Assembly: GCA_015493635.1 (NCBI GenBank)
Contig: WGCU01000032.1
Coordinates: 36,982 to 100,981 of the forward strand
Direction of reading: 5' to 3'
Length of the DNA: 64,000 nucleotides
Source: Spirochaetaceae bacterium
Lineage (GTDB): Bacteria; Spirochaetota; Spirochaetia; B11-G9
Below are positions 61,250 to 64,000 of the stretch, one piece after another; positions within the stretch are counted from its first letter, which is position 1; each line of letters starts with the position of its first letter. A program made the translations under genes and the position numbers. The notes below the pieces were generated by a model. The model had not been told where the DNA came from, did not search any database, and saw only the letters and a list, made by a program, of their open reading frames with translations.

Positions 61250-61728
61250 TAGAAGACCTCCCCGTAAAAAAAGCCGATTCCAATGGCAATGCCAAGGGAA
61301 ATAAAAACTCCAAGGACATTTCGCAGGATGGTAACCCGTCTGCCAAAATATTCTCTTTCAACAGGGTACGTTACCACTCCTACAAGCATCAGTGATGTGA
61401 CAAATCCGCCTATTATAATAAAGGGCACCCCCTCTTTAAGGAGAATCCCTGCCAGAGGATATGCAATGAATCCCGGCATCATGGTAACTGACCCTATGAT
61501 GACCCCTGTGATGGTTCCAAGAACAATATTTTTCTGTCCAAGATACTGTACGATAAATTTCTGCGATACAAGCAGAACCAGAGAAATGATAATGAGCATG
61601 ACAAGGTAACTGGGTAGAATTTTGTTGAATTTTTTCAAGCCCCGCTTAATACCCTTCATTGTCCGTTTTCTGTCTTTTATAAAGGAAACACAAAGAACAA
61701 GTATAGTAAAAAGATAAAGATATTTCAT
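61249..61728 (-). CDS. Permease half, ArsP/DUF318-like (first half)
   Basis: 159-aa membrane protein with about four helices. The segments QKNIVLGTITGVIIGSVTMMPGFIAYPLAGILLKEGVP and VTSLMLVGVVTYPVEREYFGRR are characteristic of the ArsP/DUF318 permease superfamily. Coupled to the gene at 60722-61249. SD GGAG before ATG and a good promoter upstream. Confidence 0.72.
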   Translation of the reverse strand: MKYLYLFTILVLCVSFIKDRKRTMKGIKRGLKKFNKILPSYLVMLIIISLVLLVSQKFIVQYLGQKNIVLGTITGVIIGSVTMMPGFIAYPLAGILLKEGVPFIIIGGFVTSLMLVGVVTYPVEREYFGRRVTILRNVLGVFISLGIAIGIGFFYGEVF

Positions 61729-61766
61729 TTTTTCTCCATTGAGAATTTTCTTAAAACTTTAAGATA

Positions 61767-61795
61767 AAACTAAGTGGTTGGCTGGGATGTGTCAA
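61767..61795 (-). promoter_or_regulatory. Promoter of split permease pair
   Basis: Minus strand TTGACA (61795-61790), 17-base spacer, TAGTTT (61772-61767), about 38 bases before ATG 61728. Confidence 0.6.
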
Positions 61796-61863
61796 GAGTG
61801 GGATGGTACTGCTCCCGAATTGTGATATATTTATGAGAATGAATCAACCAGGAGGAAGTGATT

Positions 61864-62382
61864 ATGCTGGAACTGTTGTACAAACGCCGGAGCGTACGGA
61901 AGTTTCTGTCCCGGGATATTGAAGCTGAGGTGGTGGATAAGCTGCTGACAGGGATGCTTCTTTCTCCTTCGGGACGGGGGAAGCGGCCGTGGGAGTTTAT
62001 TGTTATTGATGACAGGGATACGATAGGCAGGCTGTCTGAAGCAAAGGAGCACGGCTCAGCGTTTCTTAAGGGAGCACCTCTTGCTGTTGTTGTCCTCGGA
62101 AATCCGGAGGAAAGTGATACCTGGATCGAGGACACTTCAATTGCCTCCGCCTATGCTCTCCTTATGGCTGAATCCCTGGGACTCAGTGCCTGCTGGATAC
62201 AAATACGGGGGAGAGAGTATTCGCCCGGCGTTTTATCAGACAGATATATTAAAAATCTGCTCACTATTCCGGATACATTAGCTGTAGAATCCATTATAGC
62301 TCTGGGGTATCCGGATGAGAATCCCGCTGCCCGTACCCATGAATCCCTGCCCTTTGAGAAGATCCACCGGAACAAATATTAA
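61864..62382 (+). CDS. Nitroreductase family protein
   Basis: 172-aa FMN-dependent nitroreductase-like protein. Signature RRSVRKFLSRDIEAEVVDKLL at the N-terminus, PWEFIVIDD, TSIASAYALLMAESLGLSACWIQIRG and the C-terminal IIALGYPDENP. Short single-domain type. Physiological substrate unknown. ATG 61864 has AGGAGGAAG upstream. Downstream sequence is a broken gene. Confidence 0.85.
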   Translation: MLELLYKRRSVRKFLSRDIEAEVVDKLLTGMLLSPSGRGKRPWEFIVIDDRDTIGRLSEAKEHGSAFLKGAPLAVVVLGNPEESDTWIEDTSIASAYALLMAESLGLSACWIQIRGREYSPGVLSDRYIKNLLTIPDTLAVESIIALGYPDENPAARTHESLPFEKIHRNKY

Positions 62383-62383
62383 T

Positions 62384-62536
62384 ACTGCAGGGACAGGAAC
62401 GTTGTCTCCGAAGAATACTCTTGTTGGTTTTAAAACGGCTTTTGAGCTTGGATGTCCCCGGGTTGAGCTGGATGTTCACCTGACGAAGGATGGAAAATGT
62501 TCTGTTATCCATAACCCCTCCCTGGTACAAAAATGA
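62384..62536 (+). pseudogene. Glycerophosphodiester phosphodiesterase remnant, N-terminal part
   Basis: About 50 codons in one frame show the GDPD pattern: GTLSPKNTLVGFKTAFELG and RVELDVHLTKDGKCSVIHNPSL, matching the metal-binding ELDV-H-TKDG region. The catalytic His-Arg of the usual HRG motif is missing and the frame ends in TGA at 62534. The rest of the gene is absent here; a candidate C-terminal remnant lies at 63672-63773. Confidence 0.7.
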
Positions 62537-62671
62537 TTATCATCCAAGAAGGTGATAATATACTCCCTAAACCAATAAAAACTCCTAAGTCGAAATTCCA
62601 ATCTCAGGTATAAATTGAATATGTTTGGGCGAGGAAATATCATTCAGATAGAAAATAGAATGAAAGGTATC

Positions 62672-62740
62672 AATACCCCAGGGTAAACCCCGGACCCAGG
62701 CCGCTGTTGCGGCCTATTCCGCAGCAAGCTGCGGGGTATT
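62672..62740. repeat. Nested palindrome element (REP-like)
   Basis: Outer inverted arms AATACCCC (62672-62679) and GGGGTATT (62733-62740) enclose two perfect hairpins, AGGCCGC-TGTT-GCGGCCT and CCGCAGC-AA-GCTGCGG. The GC-rich hairpin ending in GGGGTATT resembles REP elements associated with RAYT-type transposases in other bacteria; no RAYT gene is visible here. Confidence 0.6.
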
Positions 62741-62767
62741 TTAACCTTGCGTTCTCTGCACTCACTC

Positions 62768-62820
62768 GGGAACGGGACTAACAAGTTGTCCCGCTCCACT
62801 TACTCGTTTGAGAATAAAAA
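62768..62820 (-). repeat. Dispersed 53-bp repeat, copy B
   Basis: Reverse complement of copy A at 34434-34486, 50 of 53 bases identical, including the hairpin GGGACTAACAAGTTGTCCC. It lies directly upstream of the vapBC promoter. Confidence 0.85.
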
Positions 62821-62826
62821 GAAGTG

Positions 62827-62855
62827 TTGTCTTACACAATTACTTGTGTTATATT
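62827..62855 (+). promoter_or_regulatory. vapBC promoter with internal operator palindrome
   Basis: TTGTCT (62827-62832), 17-base spacer, TATATT (62850-62855). The spacer contains the palindrome ACACAATTACTTGTGT (62834-62849), placed to let the VapB-VapC complex block RNA polymerase. SD AGGGAGG before ATG 62878. Confidence 0.7.
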
Positions 62856-62877
62856 TTACACATAGGGAGGTGCCAAG

Positions 62878-63078
62878 ATGGCAACAAATCTTGCAATAGA
62901 CAATAATCTGTTAGTAATGGCGCAAGATATTGCGGGTATAAAAACAAAAAAAGAGACTGTTAATTTAGCACTTAAAGAATTTGTGCAAAGAAGGAAACAA
63001 GAAGAGATATTTGATTTGTTTGGATCAATAGAATATGACGATGACTATGATTATAAAAAGTTGAGAAACCGGAAATGA
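62878..63078 (+). CDS. vapB: VapB-type antitoxin
   Basis: 66-aa antitoxin. The N-terminal LAIDNNLLVMAQDIAGIKTKKETVNLALKEF is a ribbon-helix-helix DNA-binding domain of the VapB/DUF2191 type; the acidic C-terminus (IEYDDDYDYKKL) would bind and neutralise the toxin. It overlaps vapC by four bases (ATGA). Base composition is clearly more AT-rich than the rest of the window, consistent with acquisition. Confidence 0.85.
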   Translation: MATNLAIDNNLLVMAQDIAGIKTKKETVNLALKEFVQRRKQEEIFDLFGSIEYDDDYDYKKLRNRK

Positions 63079-63509
63079 AGATACTTGTAGATACTTCTAT
63101 CTGGTCATTGGCATTAAGAAAGAAAACATTGACGTCTAAAGAATTATTAATAGTAAAAGAATTTAGAGAATTGATAAATGAATTACGAGTAGCGATGATA
63201 GGTTCTATTCGTCAGGAATTATTATCAGGGATTTCAGATGAAGATAAATTTGAGCGATTAAGAGATAAACTAACAGGATTTGAAGACATACACCTCAACC
63301 AGGAAGATTATGAAAAAGCAGCAGAGATATCAAATGAATGTAGAAGAAATGGTGTACAGGGATCTCATATAGATTTCTTAATATGTGCTGTTGCGTTGAA
63401 TAGGAATATAAGTATTTTTACAACGGATAATGATTTTAAAAATTATAAAAAGATAGTATCAATAAAACTACATTCTATTCGAGAAGAGATAAATAGTATG
63501 GGAGAATAA
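63075..63509 (+). CDS. vapC: VapC-type PIN-domain toxin
   Basis: 144-aa PIN-domain ribonuclease toxin. Acidic active-site residues are visible in ILVDTSIWSLAL (Asp), the Glu of SIRQELLSGI, SHIDFLICAVAL (Asp) and FTTDNDFKNY (Asp). VapC toxins cleave tRNA or rRNA when released from VapB. The gene is AT-rich and AGA/ATA-rich, unlike its neighbours. Confidence 0.9.
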   Translation: MKILVDTSIWSLALRKKTLTSKELLIVKEFRELINELRVAMIGSIRQELLSGISDEDKFERLRDKLTGFEDIHLNQEDYEKAAEISNECRRNGVQGSHIDFLICAVALNRNISIFTTDNDFKNYKKIVSIKLHSIREEINSMGE

Positions 63510-63671
63510 TTTTAGAGAATGAAATTGTTCTTTTTAAACTGCTTCAAAATACATCCATCTATTTTGAAGAGCTATCGTAAAAAATCTATATCTCGGACAA
63601 TCGTTAACAGCGGTGATACAACATTTTGCTGGATGTTTATAGGGGTGTGATAAAAATTTTTTAAGAAGGAA
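63510..63671. other. Non-coding stretch after vapC
   Basis: No coding frame supported. It contains a ten-base perfect inverted repeat CTTCAAAATA (63542-63551) / TATTTTGAAG (63560-63569) with an eight-base loop and no T-run, possibly the distal boundary or a weak terminator of the vapBC unit. Confidence 0.45.
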
Positions 63672-63773
63672 AGTTTCCAGTGGTACAGCGAGTCAACACG
63701 GGACCGGCTGACTGAGCTTCAGCGTCTTGGTGTTGACGGTGTTCTTAACCCAAGTTCACCAAAATTGTCGTAG
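63672..63773 (+). pseudogene. Candidate GDPD C-terminal remnant
   Basis: A short open frame ends in TAG at 63771-63773 and contains WYSESTRDRLTELQRLGVDGVL, which resembles the last strand-helix-strand of glycerophosphodiesterases (W...; LGVDG-I/V-L/I-T). After VLN the sequence diverges (PSSPKLS), as if cut by the IS end. Codon usage is like the host, not like vapBC. Same orientation as the N-terminal remnant at 62384-62536. Confidence 0.5.
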
Positions 63774-63881
63774 AAATAAAAAAATAGGGTTGAAATCAGT
63801 GTTTTTCAGACTTCTAGTGCCTCTATTTTCGAGTAGAAGCTTAATCCCGTCTGTGTAGTGACCTACAGTGTGTTTTTATGC
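63774..63881. other. Presumed left end of an IS1634-type element
   Basis: Non-coding stretch between the GDPD remnant and the transposase promoter. The IS left boundary probably lies near 63748-63760, but the terminal inverted repeat cannot be defined because the right end is outside the window. Confidence 0.4.
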
Positions 63882-63916
63882 TTGACCTGTTCCCAATGCC
63901 ATGATATAATCCCCTT
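63882..63916 (+). promoter_or_regulatory. Transposase promoter, leaderless geometry
   Basis: TTGACC (63882-63887), 17-base spacer, consensus TATAAT (63905-63910), then CCCCTT and ATG 63917. The predicted start is the A of ATG; no Shine-Dalgarno. Confidence 0.68.
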
Positions 63917-64000
63917 ATGTACATCAAGAAGGTAACCAAGAGCCATGGGCCTGGTAGAAAAAAATATGAATATCTCCATCTTGTAGAGAGTGTAAGGGGA
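63917..64000 (+). CDS. IS1634-family transposase (3' partial)
   Basis: The first 28 codons run open to the window edge and begin MYIKKVTKSHGPGRKKYEYL followed by HLVESVRG. This N-terminus (MYI-x-x-V-x-K...G..YEY..LVES.R) is typical of IS1634-type DDE transposases. The catalytic domain is outside the window. Confidence 0.75.
   Translation, partial: MYIKKVTKSHGPGRKKYEYLHLVESVRG

Larger units (their letters stand above)
62537..62877. other. Non-coding insert with palindromes and repeat
   Basis: No protein-coding frame of note. It holds AT-rich sequence, a small hairpin at 62533-62555 (ATTATCA/TGATAAT), the palindrome cluster 62672-62740, repeat copy B and the vapBC promoter, between a broken GDPD gene and vapB. 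Confidence 0.6.

Noticed and set aside
62672..62820. Integron attC site with vapBC as a cassette
   Set aside because: The palindromes suggested it, but no matched RYYYAAC/GTTRRRY core pair flanks vapBC and no integrase is visible in the window.

Overview
The window is a chromosomal segment of a free-living, probably anaerobic spirochaete (Spirochaetaceae/Treponema-like). Lineage markers are a periplasmic-flagella sheath protein FlaA, a spirochaete-type chemotaxis operon (cheA, a CheW-CheR-like fusion, cheX, cheY), a radical SAM/SPASM protein of the spirochaete-restricted 'spiro-SPASM' type, and FapA. Base composition is mid-GC except for one AT-rich toxin-antitoxin insert near the right end.

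Layout. (1) About 1-18200: a purine-catabolism and molybdenum-hydroxylase island. It holds a three-subunit xanthine dehydrogenase (5' end cut by the window edge), an 8-oxoguanine/guanine deaminase-like amidohydrolase, YgfM, XdhD, YgeW, hpt, a small cupin, an orphan [2Fe-2S] subunit, a hybrid histidine kinase, adenine deaminase, and on the opposite strand an XdhC-YqeB fusion with YqeC. Together these point to anaerobic purine breakdown with a selenium-dependent molybdenum hydroxylase. (2) 18205-22716 (minus): membrane protein, hybrid kinase and FapA in one operon. (3) 22837-25219: proA-proB. (4) 25249-34372: tightly overlapping genes for a spiro-SPASM protein with an NTP-transferase-like N-terminus, a GT-like protein, an SpsF-like cytidylyltransferase, an SpsG-like/methyltransferase fusion, an ATP-grasp ligase, an amidase and a GerMN protein, ending at flaA. 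(5) 34488-36525 (minus): two predicted beta-barrel outer-membrane proteins. (6) 36633-41309: chemotaxis operon followed after one base by tRNA-Val(GAC). (7) 41332-43743 (minus): HTH-cupin regulator with LeuC/LeuD-type dehydratase; then divergent PadR plus a DUF1456 protein, and a convergent HD-GYP phosphodiesterase. (8) 45924-49553: etfB-etfA-acyl-CoA dehydrogenase. (9) 49652-57507: a regulatory and transport unit (binding protein, histidine kinase, NtrC-type regulator, then a sigma-54-type promoter with two upstream palindromes, binding protein, two permeases). (10) 57522-60634 (minus): cysK-metY-metA, direct sulfhydrylation route to homocysteine. (11) 60722-61728 (minus): split permease pair. 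(12) 61864-64000: nitroreductase, then a glycerophosphodiesterase gene broken into two remnants by an insert carrying repeats, palindromes and a VapBC module, and finally the 5' end of an IS1634-type transposase.

The signals most worth following are the self-contained sigma-54 control circuit in (9), the uncharacterised radical-SAM/nucleotidyltransferase/ATP-grasp cassette next to flaA in (4), the recurrent placement of -10 boxes six bases before an ATG (leaderless transcripts) at several unrelated genes, and the mosaic insertion at the right edge. All functional assignments come from reading motifs and family resemblance; no database search was possible.
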